Shown here: positions 17,693 to 27,091 of the stretch, piece by piece | Layout: every line of letters begins with the position of its first letter | Numbering within the stretch: the first letter of the stretch is position 1 | Assembly: GCA_902554705.1 (NCBI GenBank) | Contig: CACDPP010000019.1 | Span: 1-38,369 of the forward strand | Reading direction: 5' to 3' | DNA: 38,369 nt | DNA from: Paracoccaceae bacterium | GTDB taxonomy: Bacteria; Pseudomonadota; Alphaproteobacteria; Rhodobacterales; Rhodobacteraceae | The notes under the pieces: model-generated | The model's input: only the letters and a program-made list of their open reading frames with translations | Databases searched by the model: none | Told to the model about the DNA's origin: nothing | Position numbers and translations under genes: made by a program

Positions 17693-19237
17693 ATGGTAGA
17701 AATCTCGCAAGATTTTGAACCTTTTTTTGGTTATAGTAAAAAAAATATTCCTGAAACTGGTGCCTTTCACTACCTTAGAAAACTAGGTGTTATAGATATT
17801 GGGTCCAATTCAGTGCGAATGGTAATATTTGATGGAGCGGCCAGATCACCAGCTTATTTTTTTAATGAAAAGATTTTATGCGGCTTAGGCTCAGGGTTAG
17901 GTCACTCCGGAAGACTTCACTCAGAAGGCAGATTAAGGGCAATTTCTGCAATTGAAAGGTTTGTAAATATGGCCCACGCCATGGAAGTCCCCCAATTAAC
18001 CTTAATTGCAACAGCAGCAGTAAGATCAGCCTCGGATGGCTTATTATTCTGTGATGAAATTAAAAGAAAAACAGGAAAAGAGATAAATATTATTGATGGC
18101 ATTGAGGAGGCACGCCTCTCGGCACAGGGAGTGATGCTAGGTTGGCCCGGGGCTTACGGACTAGTTTGCGATCTAGGCGGGTCATCTATGGAATTAGCAG
18201 AGATCAATGAAGGCACTGTAGGAAAATGCTTAACTTCAGAATTAGGGCCGTTAATTCTAAAAGAACTTAAGGGTGGCAGAAAAAATCGCAAACATCACAT
18301 TAAAGAAACTATGGCTAAACTTGCAGCAGAAATGGGGCCACAGCATAATAGGCTTTTTTTAGTTGGCGGTTCTTGGAGAGCCTTTGCTAAAATAGATATG
18401 TTGCGCAGGGATTATCCTCTGCATGTTATGCATGAATACCGAATTTCCCTCAGTTCAGTTAAAAAAACAATCAAGTTTATTGAAACTAGTGAACTTGAAG
18501 AAATTCGTAAAAAATGCGGAATTACGGAGGCAAGAATTGCACTAGTACCAATGGCCTGCGAAATCCTCTCACGTCTCGTTGGCTCTTTTAAGCCGAAGGA
18601 TATAGCTATTTCCAGCTATGGCATCCGCGAAGGCTTATTATACGAAAATATGCCACAAGAGTTGCGAGACAGAGATCCTCTAATTGAAGCTTGTTATTTC
18701 TCAGAGGCAAAAGATGCCCGTGTGCCAGGTTCTGGAAACCATCTTTACAAATTCGTACTGCCATTATTTTCAAGACCAAGCAAAGAATTAAAGCGCCTAA
18801 TCCACGCCGCTTGTCTTTTGCATGACGTGAGTTGGAGAGCAAATCCTGATTATAGAGCCGAGATATGTTTTGATAATGCAACCAGGTCAAATTTAGGAGG
18901 CCTAAAGCACTCAGAAAGAATTTTTCTTGGTATAGCTCTTATGTACCGCTATCGAAGCAAACCTACTGGATCTCAATTTGAAAATCTTATCTGGCTCTTG
19001 GAACCAAAATTTATTCATCAAGCCAAAGTTCTTGGAAAAGCTATGCGATTAGGAGCGATGCTATGGGTAAATGGTAGCAAACAGCCAGCCCATTTGGATT
19101 GGAGACCAAGATCCAAACAATTAACTCTAAAACTTAATTCAATTGGGGAAAGTTTATTTGGGGAAGTTGCGGAAGCGCGTTACTTTTCTTTAGCAAACGC
19201 CATTAAAGCAAAAGATTTCAAAATAAAAACTGAATAG
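17693..19237 (+). CDS. Ppx/GppA family exopolyphosphatase/pppGpp phosphatase
   Basis: 514 residues. The actin-like ATPase fold is clear: GVIDIGSNSVRM (32-43), ATAAVRSASDG near 105, DGIEEARLSAQGV and the phosphate loop VCDLGGSSMELAEI near 160-170. A C-terminal HD-like region (about 340-500) carries HAACLLHDVSW and ALMYRYRSKP. Members remove terminal phosphate from polyphosphate or from pppGpp; the sequence cannot tell which. About 30 residues precede the usual start, but AGGA (17681-17684) favours ATG 17693. It follows hdaA by 77 bases and is convergent with the DnaJ gene. Confidence 0.9.
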   Translation: MVEISQDFEPFFGYSKKNIPETGAFHYLRKLGVIDIGSNSVRMVIFDGAARSPAYFFNEKILCGLGSGLGHSGRLHSEGRLRAISAIERFVNMAHAMEVPQLTLIATAAVRSASDGLLFCDEIKRKTGKEINIIDGIEEARLSAQGVMLGWPGAYGLVCDLGGSSMELAEINEGTVGKCLTSELGPLILKELKGGRKNRKHHIKETMAKLAAEMGPQHNRLFLVGGSWRAFAKIDMLRRDYPLHVMHEYRISLSSVKKTIKFIETSELEEIRKKCGITEARIALVPMACEILSRLVGSFKPKDIAISSYGIREGLLYENMPQELRDRDPLIEACYFSEAKDARVPGSGNHLYKFVLPLFSRPSKELKRLIHAACLLHDVSWRANPDYRAEICFDNATRSNLGGLKHSERIFLGIALMYRYRSKPTGSQFENLIWLLEPKFIHQAKVLGKAMRLGAMLWVNGSKQPAHLDWRPRSKQLTLKLNSIGESLFGEVAEARYFSLANAIKAKDFKIKTE

Positions 19238-19271
19238 AAAAATAAAATTCAATCGAAGCCAAGAAATTTAC

Positions 19272-19952
19272 TTAGACAAAGTCTTTTTTAATAATTTCAT
19301 AAGCTTTATTGATCTGAATAATCCTTTTTTCAGCAAGGTTTATAGCTTCTTCCGGTAATCCTCGTGCTATCATTCTATCAGGGTGATAAGTGCGCACTAG
19401 ATCCCTCCAAGCACCTCTTATTTTTTCAAAATCATCATCTAATTTCACCCCTAAGACTGTGTACGGATCCGGTTCCATATTTGGAACACATCGGGCTCGA
19501 ATAGCCTTGAACTGAGCATCCTTGAGGCCAAAAATAGAGCCTACTGTTGATAGAAATTTATCTTCATTTGGATGATAATCATTATCGGCGGTAGCAATGT
19601 GAAATAGGCCCTCTAATAGATCAATTAATGTTTGATGTCCTTTACCAAACATTGATGAAATTCTTTTTGCATAGAACTCATAGCCAGTAACATCCTGCCT
19701 AGCCAAGTTGAAAACCCGAGCAGCATTGCTTTCCTCACCGCTAGGAATCCGAAATACTTGTCTAAAAGCCTTCACTTCTCCCGGTGTCACATAACCGTCA
19801 GCCTTTGCCATTTTCGCACCCAACGCGATTACAGCTATTGTAAATGCTATTGAACGTTCTGGTGGAGCTTTAAGCTTATCAAACACATCTGATAAGCTTT
19901 CACCTTTTGCTAAGGCCTCAATTGCTTTAATTATACGGGTCCAAATCGACAT
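19272..19952 (-). CDS. TerB-DnaJ co-chaperone (DjlA-like)
   Basis: 226 residues. An N-terminal TerB-like helical domain (about 40-150) is followed by a C-terminal J domain (about 165-226) starting DPYTVLGV and containing the diagnostic HPD in TYHPDRM, which activates Hsp70/DnaK ATPase. It has no N-terminal membrane helix typical of enterobacterial DjlA, so it is probably cytoplasmic or peripheral. It is the last gene of the yebC-led minus-strand series, 28 bases after the acetyltransferase, and is convergent with the Ppx/GppA gene. Confidence 0.9.
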   Translation of the reverse strand: MSIWTRIIKAIEALAKGESLSDVFDKLKAPPERSIAFTIAVIALGAKMAKADGYVTPGEVKAFRQVFRIPSGEESNAARVFNLARQDVTGYEFYAKRISSMFGKGHQTLIDLLEGLFHIATADNDYHPNEDKFLSTVGSIFGLKDAQFKAIRARCVPNMEPDPYTVLGVKLDDDFEKIRGAWRDLVRTYHPDRMIARGLPEEAINLAEKRIIQINKAYEIIKKDFV

Positions 19953-19980
19953 ACTTATATTCTTAAATTTAATACACTAA

Positions 19981-20469
19981 TTACAAAAGTTTACGCATTA
20001 AAACTAAATCCACGAAAGTACCAAATTTATAACCTACTTCTGGTAACCTCGCGACAATTTTAAAGTCCAAGCCTTCATGAAACTTGATCGCAGGAACATT
20101 TAAAGAACTCACTCCTGCCCACATCGAATTTATACCTCGGTTCTTAGCATGACCACATAAGGTACCCATTAAATTTTTACCAACCCCCAAAGACTTATGT
20201 TTTTCCGAAACAATAATTGTATGCTCCATGGAATATCTGTACCCTACTCCTGCTCTCAATTGATCATAACTCGCAAATCCTATTATTTTATCATCTTGAC
20301 TTGCTACCCAAAATTCATGGCCATCATTGCGTCGATCTTTGATTAGGTCGCAAACTTCTTCTCGAGTCTTTTCAGAAGCATTAAATGTGACAAACGTTTT
20401 TTTTATATAAGGGTTCCAGATTTCTACGATTTCAGTACTATCTGAAAATTTTGCAGGCCTAACCTTCAT
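19981..20469 (-). CDS. GNAT acetyltransferase, phosphinothricin/methionine-sulfoximine acetyltransferase-like
   Basis: 162 residues forming one GNAT domain. The order IWNPYI, GFASYDQLRAGVGYRYSMEHT, then the acetyl-CoA loop KHKSLGVGKNLM and a late W-AGVSSLNVPAIKFHEGLDF matches the PAT/MddA subgroup that acetylates amino-acid analogues. True substrate unknown. Its ATG overlaps the stop of the VOC gene (ATGA at 20469-20466), indicating coupled translation. Confidence 0.85.
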   Translation of the reverse strand: MKVRPAKFSDSTEIVEIWNPYIKKTFVTFNASEKTREEVCDLIKDRRNDGHEFWVASQDDKIIGFASYDQLRAGVGYRYSMEHTIIVSEKHKSLGVGKNLMGTLCGHAKNRGINSMWAGVSSLNVPAIKFHEGLDFKIVARLPEVGYKFGTFVDLVLMRKLL

Positions 20470-21089
20470 TCCAAAACCACTATTCCTTTAGGTGTCGATA
20501 TATGAGCTTCAAATGATAAACGCTGTGAAAAATTTACTTCTATTCTTTGGTCAGAAAGTATTTTTTTCAGTATCGGAGCCAAGTCTCCAGCAAAAGGCGT
20601 ATTAATTACAAAACGCTCCAATCTACAACTATGATCATCCATACTTAAAGTAGGATGCTGAGTAGAGCCCCAGTTTATTAGAGCAGGAGCAGCTCCATCC
20701 ATAGGCATTTTACCCTTGTTTGGTACTGTGAAATCCCATGCTAGTTCATCCCTAAAGAGTTTTTTAATTTCACCAGGATTATCCCAAATTTTCGGTAACA
20801 GGGCCAAAATGTCATCTGTGTTAGCTATCCAGGTAATGATGCGCGGATTGCCAGAAAAGTTATCAAGATCAAACCACCTTGGCTGCTGAAATGATGTGGC
20901 AAGAGGATTGATAGCAATCACTTCTAAGTAAACATCACTTAATCGAAATAACCGATTGTGCGTACCAAACATCTTATGCTCACCACCCGTCGACAATGGA
21001 TATTCTAGAATCTTTTCCAGATTTTGAACCGTGTGATCTAAATCCTCTGTTGCTATCGCAAAATGATCAAATTTAATTTCTGTTTGTAT
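20466..21089 (-). CDS. VOC superfamily protein (glyoxalase-like domain), unusual start
   Basis: Glyoxalase-like protein beginning near KFDHFAIATEDLDHTVQNLE, the usual first strand and helix of this family, then GTHNRLFRLSDVYLEVIAINP and PRWFDLD. Function not assigned. The frame is open back to a TTG at 21179, but that extension lies inside the C-terminal coding region of the upstream EamA gene and does not look like protein of the family. No ATG, GTG or TTG lies where the domain should begin. The best-placed codon is ATA at 21089 (AAAGG about 10 bases upstream, 5 bases after the EamA stop), or ATT at 21077; 21089 is used here with low certainty. The stop overlaps the GNAT start. Confidence 0.75.
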   Translation of the reverse strand: MQTEIKFDHFAIATEDLDHTVQNLEKILEYPLSTGGEHKMFGTHNRLFRLSDVYLEVIAINPLATSFQQPRWFDLDNFSGNPRIITWIANTDDILALLPKIWDNPGEIKKLFRDELAWDFTVPNKGKMPMDGAAPALINWGSTQHPTLSMDDHSCRLERFVINTPFAGDLAPILKKILSDQRIEVNFSQRLSFEAHISTPKGIVVLE

Positions 21090-21094
21090 TTTCT

Positions 21095-22010
21095 TTAAAC
21101 CTTTGTTTGCGGCACTGTAGGTGTCATTGCTTTTCTTTTTATAACTGCTTCTCTCCAAGACATAAATGTAATTGAGCAAAGAATTAACCCTCCTCCTCCA
21201 ATCACATAAAGGTCAATTTCCTCACCAAAAATAATGGATCCAACAAGAACAGCCCAAACTAGTTGGAGAAAAGTGGCAGGTTGTGTTACCGAAATCGGTG
21301 CTGCGGCGAATGCGAGTGTCATTGTATAATGGCCAGCTGTCGCAAAAAAAAGCCACGGCGAAAAGTAAAATTAATTCTACCCAAGTGGGTGTCACCCAAT
21401 TTAAAAATGCCAAAGGTGCTAGTCCGATCGTTACATAAATTGAAAGCATAACCACAACGACTGATGCAGTCGTTTTGCCGCTAGTATGTTTGGCTATCAA
21501 GTATGAAAAAGCAAAAAATATTGCCGTAAAAATCATTGCTAAATGGCCAATGCTTACTTCTCGAAAGCCAGGCCGCAATATTAGAAATGCGCCAACAATA
21601 GCGAGTAGAATAGCTAAAATTCTCCGCAGAGCTAAAGGTTCACCTAAGAAAATTGCAGCACCAAGCGTCACATAAATAGGTGACATGTAATTCATAGCGG
21701 TTACATCTGCTAATGGAATTCTTGACATAGCAAAAAACCAAAGCACCACCCCAACCGTATGAACAACACCCCTAGCAGCAAATAAAATAGACAGTTTTCG
21801 GTTTGGTAAGTTCTGGGAAAAGTCTTTTAGCATTGGTAAAAGCAATACTAGACCAAGAGCATATCGTAAAAAAGCGGCCTCAGCAGCCGGAATTCGCGTT
21901 CCCATAAATTTTACTAAAGCGGTTACTCCAAGAAAACATATCCCCGTTAAGATCATCCAGAATACGCCAGTAAGGTTTTGCGATTTTTGTTTTGTTAGTT
22001 TTTCGTTCAT
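21095..22010 (-). pseudogene. EamA/RhtA-family drug/metabolite transporter, frameshifted
   Basis: From ATG 22010 the protein reads as a ten-helix DMT transporter: MILTGICFLGVTALVKFMGTR..., an AAFLRYALGLVLLLPML segment, SRIPLADVTAMNYMSPIY and LRPGFREVS. After LLFAVAFF near residue 210 the frame changes to a sequence unlike the family. The coding strand has eight T in a row (A8 on the plus strand, 21344-21351); with seven, translation continues ATAGHYTMTLAFAAAPISVT and on through QPATFLQLVWAVLVG to a TAA at 21095, exactly the expected C-terminal half. One extra base thus disrupts an otherwise intact gene. It may be a sequencing error, a recent mutation, or slippage-controlled expression. It lies 5 bases after lysE. 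Substrate unknown. Confidence 0.85.
21344..21351. repeat. A8/T8 homopolymer at the EamA frameshift
   Basis: Eight consecutive A on the plus strand (T on the coding strand). Seven would keep the transporter in frame. Homopolymers of this length are prone to replication or polymerase slippage and to sequencing indels. Confidence 0.9.
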
Positions 22011-22015
22011 AAAAT

Positions 22016-22612
22016 TTAACTGCTATAAACAAGAGAATAAGCAATACTCCACATAACTATTCCAATAATTCCATCTAGTATTTTCCATGAAAATGGGTGT
22101 TCAAAAAAGTTTGACAGTAATCTGGCTCCAAAGCCAAGCGAATAAAAAAATATGAAACTCGCGGAAATTGCGCCGGCTGCAAAATAGGTATTTTGACTAT
22201 ACTGTGTGGAAGCAATACCCAAAAGTATAACAGTATCTAGGTAAACATGAGGATTAAGCCAAGTTAATAGCAAACATATTATAACTGTCTCTCTCAAAGA
22301 CCCCACTTCACCTTTAGCCAACAGAAATCGCCCGCCTCTAAAAGAATTTAACAGAGATCGAAGCCCATAGACAAAAAGAAATGCTGCACCCCCATATTTC
22401 ATAAAAGCCAAGAAAACTGGGGCTTTGCTAACAAGTATTCCTAGACCAGAAACACCCGCCGCAATTAATAACGCATCAGATAAAGCACAGACAGAACATA
22501 AAATAAAAATATGTTGCTTTAGCAAACCAGCCCTTAAAATAAAGGCATTTTGGGCACCAATCGCTACAATTAAAGAAAGTCCTAAACCAAACCCCGCTAG
22601 AAAAGTATTCAT
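22016..22612 (-). CDS. LysE/ArgO family amino-acid exporter
   Basis: 198 residues with six predicted membrane helices. The N-terminus [21 protein letters not shown] is the LysE/ArgO signature, and [18 protein letters not shown] is the conserved middle motif containing the Asn-Pro-His of basic-amino-acid exporters. Expected role: efflux of L-lysine or L-arginine across the inner membrane. The start overlaps the yebC stop (ATGA at 22612-22609), so it is translationally coupled to yebC. No LysG-type regulator is adjacent. Confidence 0.9.
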   Translation of the reverse strand: MNTFLAGFGLGLSLIVAIGAQNAFILRAGLLKQHIFILCSVCALSDALLIAAGVSGLGILVSKAPVFLAFMKYGGAAFLFVYGLRSLLNSFRGGRFLLAKGEVGSLRETVIICLLLTWLNPHVYLDTVILLGIASTQYSQNTYFAAGAISASFIFFYSLGFGARLLSNFFEHPFSWKILDGIIGIVMWSIAYSLVYSS

Positions 22613-23355
22613 TGCGATATCTGAGACATTACCTCATCGTTGATTTCAAAATTCGTTGTAACGCGTTGAACGTCGTCATCATCTTCAAGTGCGTCAACTA
22701 ACTTCATAAGTTTTTGCATACCTTCTAAGTCTAGTTCTGTTGTGGTATTAGGCTTCCAAACTAATTTCATCGATTGGCTCTCTCCTAATTCACTTTCTAA
22801 AACAGCTGCAACATCACTTAAATTTGTATCAATACACCAAATGATATGCCCATCTTCAGAGCTCTCAACATCCTCGGCTCCAGACTCGATGGCAGCCATC
22901 ATCACAGTATCTTCGTCTCCAATCTCCGAAGGAAATATTATTTCACCTTTTCGCTCAAACATAAAACCGACAGATCCGGTCTCTCCCAGATTACCCCCAT
23001 TTTTGGAAAAAATTGATCGCACATTAGATGCTGTGCGGTTTTTATTATCTGTCATTGCTTCGACAATGACAGCTATACCATTTGGTCCATATCCTTCGTA
23101 TCTTATTTCTTCGTAATCGTCACCGTCTCCAGCAGTAGATTTTTTGATAGCTCTTTCAATTACATCTTTTGGAACTGAATTTTGTTTAGCCTCTTTGACA
23201 GCCAGCCTCAAACGAGGGTTTTTTTCCGGATCGGGATCGCCCATTTTAGCAGAAACTGTAATCTCTTTTGATAATTTTGAAAAAAGCTTTGAGCGCGCAG
23301 CATCTTGCCTGCCTTTTCTATGCTGGATGTTTGCCCATTTTGAATGACCTGCCAT
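22609..23355 (-). CDS. yebC: YebC/PmpR family protein (translation/transcription factor)
   Basis: 248 residues from ATG 23355, chosen because GGGAGG ends four bases before it and [19 protein letters not shown] is the invariant N-terminus; a TTG four codons upstream extends the frame. Conserved segments include [25 protein letters not shown] and [23 protein letters not shown], with an acidic C-terminal part. Members are described as transcription regulators and, more recently, as factors helping ribosomes through proline stretches. It heads a compact series with lysE, eamA, VOC, GNAT and TerB-DnaJ genes. Confidence 0.95.
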   Translation of the reverse strand: MAGHSKWANIQHRKGRQDAARSKLFSKLSKEITVSAKMGDPDPEKNPRLRLAVKEAKQNSVPKDVIERAIKKSTAGDGDDYEEIRYEGYGPNGIAVIVEAMTDNKNRTASNVRSIFSKNGGNLGETGSVGFMFERKGEIIFPSEIGDEDTVMMAAIESGAEDVESSEDGHIIWCIDTNLSDVAAVLESELGESQSMKLVWKPNTTTELDLEGMQKLMKLVDALEDDDDVQRVTTNFEINDEVMSQISQ

Positions 23356-23504
23356 AGAACCTCCCAAACGAATTACTTGTCTTTATTAATATTTCATTCT
23401 CCTGTGAGCAAGACAGATAAACCCAAAATAATCAATAACTGCCTCTCTAAAATCCATGCTAATGAGATCTGGTTTTGACTAAGGCCAGATTGAAGTCATT
23501 CAAA

Positions 23505-24311
23505 CTAAGTTGGACGAAGACAGCCGCCCAAACGCAGCATTTCGATGGAGTTAGCTAGCCCCGATTTATCGTCTGTTTCTATTATTGCGCCACAGACAGT
23601 TCCTTCACCATCCGCTGGCGTAAAACGCTCTTTTGACATGCCCGTTACAAAACGCCTTAGAGGTTCCGACTTGTCCATGCCTATTACACTATTAAAACTT
23701 CCGCACATTCCGGCATCCGATTGATAAGCAGTCCCATTTGGTAAGATCATGGCATCAGATGTTGGAACGTGAGTGTGTGTTCCAATAACCGCAGAAACCC
23801 GACCATCGCAAAAATGACCAAACGCCATTTTTTCAGAAGTCGCCTCACAATGAATATCTATCAGAGATGCTTGTACCCCACCTCCCAATATATTTTTGCT
23901 TAAAATTCCATCTATTTCAGAAAATGGATCATCGAACGGTCGCTTCATAAAAACTTGGCCTAAAATTTGTGAAACCAATATTTTTCTACCTCTTTTGTCA
24001 GCATATATGTTTGAACCCTTGCCAGGCGCTGATTTTGAGAAATTTAAAGGCCTTAAAATTCTATGCTCTGTTTCGATAAATTGTAGCATGTCTTTTTGAT
24101 CAAAAGCATGATCGCCTAGCGTAATGCAATCTGCTCCAATTTCTAAAATTTCTTTGGCATGTTTCACGCTTAAACCCATGCCACTTGTCGCATTTTCAGC
24201 GTTAACAATTGAAAAATCGATCTTATTTGTTTTAATAATCGTGGGAAGGTTGTTAATAACAGCGGACCGGCCCGAACGACCGACTACGTCTCCAAGAAAC
24301 AAGATTTTCAT
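23505..24311 (-). CDS. TIGR00282/YmdB family metallophosphoesterase
   Basis: 268 residues. Metal-ligand motifs are visible: MKILFLGDVVGRSGR at the N-terminus (Asp), NAENATSGMG (Asn), TLGDHAFDQKD (Asn/Asp-His), and VIGTHTHVPTSD (His-x-His) near residue 180. Family members such as B. subtilis YmdB are 2',3'-cyclic nucleotide phosphodiesterases that affect RNA turnover and cell differentiation. ATG 24311 is preferred over the GTG at 24320 because AGGTGG lies at suitable distance. It follows the 5-FCL gene by 38 bases, an order common in Rhodobacterales. Confidence 0.9.
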   Translation of the reverse strand: MKILFLGDVVGRSGRSAVINNLPTIIKTNKIDFSIVNAENATSGMGLSVKHAKEILEIGADCITLGDHAFDQKDMLQFIETEHRILRPLNFSKSAPGKGSNIYADKRGRKILVSQILGQVFMKRPFDDPFSEIDGILSKNILGGGVQASLIDIHCEATSEKMAFGHFCDGRVSAVIGTHTHVPTSDAMILPNGTAYQSDAGMCGSFNSVIGMDKSEPLRRFVTGMSKERFTPADGEGTVCGAIIETDDKSGLANSIEMLRLGGCLRPT

Positions 24312-24349
24312 CGCTTCCACCTATAGAAGAAATAAAAAAGTTCAAGAGT

Positions 24350-24913
24350 TTATTTGGAATGTTTAAATTCGATAATCTCTCTTTCAGTTATTATAATATC
24401 CAACTTTTGATCTGTGGATTCCAAGGGTAAATTTTCAAATTCCTGTTCCGAGTAAGCAAATCCAATTGCTAAGGTGGCATGTTTGGACCGCAAATGCTCC
24501 AAGGACCTATCATAAAAACCTCCTCCATATCCTAATCTCCCACCATTTCGATCAAAACCGACCATTGGAATTATTAAAACTTCAGGAACAAAATAATATA
24601 AATTCACTGGTATTTGAACATCAAAAGGACCTTTTTTAAGATCACAATCCGGTTCCCATCTTGCAAACTTAAGTGGCTTTGAATTTCCCTGGATAACCGG
24701 TACTCCCACTAAACTATGTGCGGATGCCTCTTCCATTGCGGACAAAGGATCAATTTCCGTTTTGATAGGCAAGTAACCTGCAATTGGAACACCTCGATAA
24801 CCAGCCAAGACAGAAGAAAGCAAAGATGCTGAGTTTCCAATGTCAGCAGCAAATGCCTTCTGCCTATTAATAAAGGCTTCTTTACGAACTTTCTTTTTTA
24901 ATTCTTGTATCAT
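24350..24913 (-). CDS. 5-formyltetrahydrofolate cyclo-ligase
   Basis: 187 residues; ATP-dependent conversion of 5-formyl-THF to 5,10-methenyl-THF in folate metabolism. The N-terminal basic segment KKKVRKEAFINRQ, the YLPIKTEID folate region and the C-terminal nucleotide/phosphate motif GRLGYGGGFYDR near residue 128-139 are intact, as is VGFDRNGGRLG just before it. In most bacteria this gene sits beside the 6S RNA gene ssrS; I saw no convincing 6S structure in the flanking bases (24914-25021), though I could not fold them. Confidence 0.92.
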   Translation of the reverse strand: MIQELKKKVRKEAFINRQKAFAADIGNSASLLSSVLAGYRGVPIAGYLPIKTEIDPLSAMEEASAHSLVGVPVIQGNSKPLKFARWEPDCDLKKGPFDVQIPVNLYYFVPEVLIIPMVGFDRNGGRLGYGGGFYDRSLEHLRSKHATLAIGFAYSEQEFENLPLESTDQKLDIIITEREIIEFKHSK

Positions 24914-25021
24914 TAAATTAAAATCCAGACGGCAAGAGCCTAAAAAAGTCAGAATAACAAATGCATATATTAACCAACCAAGTGGCTAGTTATTTGATAT
25001 CTTAAGCTAGAATAAAAACAA

Positions 25022-25834
25022 TCATGAATTTAATTGCTCTAGGGCTTTCTTGTGTAACTTTTCGTTTGATGCAGCAATAATATGACCTCCGTTACTGGCT
25101 GGTTTCCCATCCCAGTTGGTAACAACGCCGCCAGCTGCCTCTATCACGCAAGCTGGCGCTTGAATATCGTAGATACTCAAACCCGCTTCGATTACCAGGT
25201 CAGCTGTTCCCATTGCTACGAGGGCATACCCATAGCAATCAAGACCATACCTGGTGAGTTTGGCATATTTTGAAACCCTTTCGAAAGCTTTTCTATCTTT
25301 TTCAGTTCCAATTTCAGGGAAAGTCGATAATAGAATTGCATTCTCAATTTCCTCTACATTACTAGTTTTCAATTTTATACTTTCATCACACTTTTTGTAT
25401 TCGGCCAGACCAAGCCCTCCAAAAAACCTTTCACCAATATAAGGTTGATCAATAATTCCAAATATTGGGCCTGCACCTATCTTCTCCAAAGAAATAAGCA
25501 CGCCCCAAGTAGGAGCACCTGCAATAAATGCTCGAGTTCCATCTATCGGATCCAATACCCATCGATACAGACTTTCACCGTTTAATTCACCAAACTCTTC
25601 ACCAAAAACACCATCAGTTGGACGTCTTTTCTTTAATTCACTAATCATAACTTTTTCGGCATCTTTATCTGCATCAGTAACGGGGTCAAAACTATGCAAA
25701 CTCTTGTTCTCAGGGACTAATGAGTTCGATCTAAAGCGAGGAAGTATAACTTCTCTTGCAGCATCTGCCATAGCATTAGCAGTATCTATTATACTTTTAG
25801 TCTCTGCGGCAGTTAAACTCTGACTATCAGACAT
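25022..25834 (-). CDS. hisN: Inositol-monophosphatase family protein, probable histidinol-phosphatase
   Basis: 270 residues of the Mg2+/Li+-sensitive phosphatase fold. Metal ligands lie in GEEFGE (Glu about 98) and WVLDPIDGTRAFIAGAPTWG (Asp about 117, 120), with the late metal Asp in YDIQAPACVIEAAGG. The DPIDGTRAFI-G-P-x-WG variant is typical of the HisN branch that dephosphorylates L-histidinol phosphate in actinobacteria and alphaproteobacteria; a general inositol or sugar phosphatase cannot be excluded. No other his gene is nearby. It stands alone, with gaps of about 110 bases downstream and 180 upstream to the divergent oxidoreductase gene. Confidence 0.82.
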   Translation of the reverse strand: MSDSQSLTAAETKSIIDTANAMADAAREVILPRFRSNSLVPENKSLHSFDPVTDADKDAEKVMISELKKRRPTDGVFGEEFGELNGESLYRWVLDPIDGTRAFIAGAPTWGVLISLEKIGAGPIFGIIDQPYIGERFFGGLGLAEYKKCDESIKLKTSNVEEIENAILLSTFPEIGTEKDRKAFERVSKYAKLTRYGLDCYGYALVAMGTADLVIEAGLSIYDIQAPACVIEAAGGVVTNWDGKPASNGGHIIAASNEKLHKKALEQLNS

Positions 25835-26004
25835 AGAGCACCTTTTTATTGAGTGCTAGTTAGCAAGAAACGAAGGTTATAACAAACAGTAGTTTAATTA
25901 TCTTTATAAAATTTTTTATAAAAATTCTTAAAATCAATAAGCTTTTTTTTTCAGAACTAAAAAGCTATATCATCCAAACAAGATAAATTTTCAGTGCAAG
26001 ATTT

Positions 26005-26019
26005 GAGGATGAAATATTG
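26005..26019 (+). promoter_or_regulatory. Ribosome site and TTG start of the MDR gene
   Basis: GAGGA (26005-26009) lies 7 bases before TTG 26017, which begins the expected N-terminus MKAFQV. An overlapping ATG at 26009 opens a frame that stops after three codons, so TTG is the real start. Confidence 0.75.
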
Positions 26020-26985
26020 AAAGCATTTCAAGTTACCGATTTTGAAAAAAATCCCACTATCGAACATATTCAAACACCAAATCCACAACCAGACCAGATT
26101 AGATTAAAAATAATGTCATGTGGATTAAACTTTGCAGACATACTTTTGAAGAATGGAACATATCAAGAGACGCCTCAGCTTCCTTTTATTCTTGGTATGG
26201 AAGTATCTGGAGTAGTAGACGCTTTAGGTTCAAATGTTACTAATTTTTCAATTGGTGATAGAGTTGCGGTTTTCGGCGGACAAGGGGGCTTGGCTGAATA
26301 TGGCTGCTTCGATGTATCAAGATGTGTTCAACTTCCTCAAAAAATGAATTTTGATGATGCTGCTGCTTTTCAAATAGCCTATGGGACAAGTCATTTAGCG
26401 CTTGGATACAAGGCACAGACCAAGCCAGGTGATACATTACTTGTTCTCGGAGCCTCAGGGGGCGTTGGACTAACCGCGGTACAACTAGGAAAGTTGATGG
26501 GAGCGCGCGTTGTAGGTATGGCGCGTGGTACCGAAAAAATGGAAATTATCAAGAAAGAGGGCGCAGATTTCGTTTTAGATTCAGACGACCCTGATTTAGT
26601 TTCCCGTTTAAAAGATCTTGGTGGTATCGATATTGTTTACGATGCTGTCGGAGGAGATCAATTCAGATCAGCTTTCAAATCGTGCAACCCAGAAGCTCAA
26701 ATAATTTTAATTGGTTTTGCTAGTGGTAATTTACCGCAGCTAAAAGCTAATCATCTATTGGTTAAAAATGTTACTATTCATGGTTTTTATTGGGGGGGCT
26801 TTTTACAATTTAAGCCAGATGTTGTCACAGAAAGTTTAAAGCAACTTTTCGAATGGTATGAATCTGGTCAGATAAAACCGCACATTAGCCATAAATTTAC
26901 TTTAGATCAGGCTCAAGATGCACTTGATTTATTAAAAAATCGAAAATCGACAGGAAAAGTTGTAGTTAAAATTAACGAAAGTTAA
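26017..26985 (+). CDS. NADPH:quinone oxidoreductase-like MDR family protein
   Basis: 322 residues. The N-terminal GroES-like domain has CGLNFADILLKNGTYQ and FILGMEVSGVVDALG; the Rossmann domain carries the cofactor loop LGASGGVGLTAVQLGK near residue 148-163. No structural-zinc Cys cluster or catalytic Cys/His zinc ligands are seen, so it belongs to the zinc-free quinone-oxidoreductase/enoyl-reductase branch. FYWGGFLQFKP in the C-terminal half is common in the group near acyl-CoA metabolism. Exact substrate unknown. TTG start (see the ribosome-site entry). Stands alone, 106 bases before the Bax-inhibitor gene. Confidence 0.88.
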   Translation: MKAFQVTDFEKNPTIEHIQTPNPQPDQIRLKIMSCGLNFADILLKNGTYQETPQLPFILGMEVSGVVDALGSNVTNFSIGDRVAVFGGQGGLAEYGCFDVSRCVQLPQKMNFDDAAAFQIAYGTSHLALGYKAQTKPGDTLLVLGASGGVGLTAVQLGKLMGARVVGMARGTEKMEIIKKEGADFVLDSDDPDLVSRLKDLGGIDIVYDAVGGDQFRSAFKSCNPEAQIILIGFASGNLPQLKANHLLVKNVTIHGFYWGGFLQFKPDVVTESLKQLFEWYESGQIKPHISHKFTLDQAQDALDLLKNRKSTGKVVVKINES

Positions 26986-27091
26986 AAATTTTATCGATTT
27001 TATTAATTTTCATCCAATAATGGGTTGAAAATTTGAAAGAGTTTACCAATATTATGACTAATAGAAGTAATCCTTGTTTCTGGAGGTATTA

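Noticed and set aside
24914-25021. 6S RNA (ssrS) beside the 5-FCL gene
   Set aside because: The gap is too short for a typical 6S RNA of about 160-180 bases, and no long paired ends were evident.
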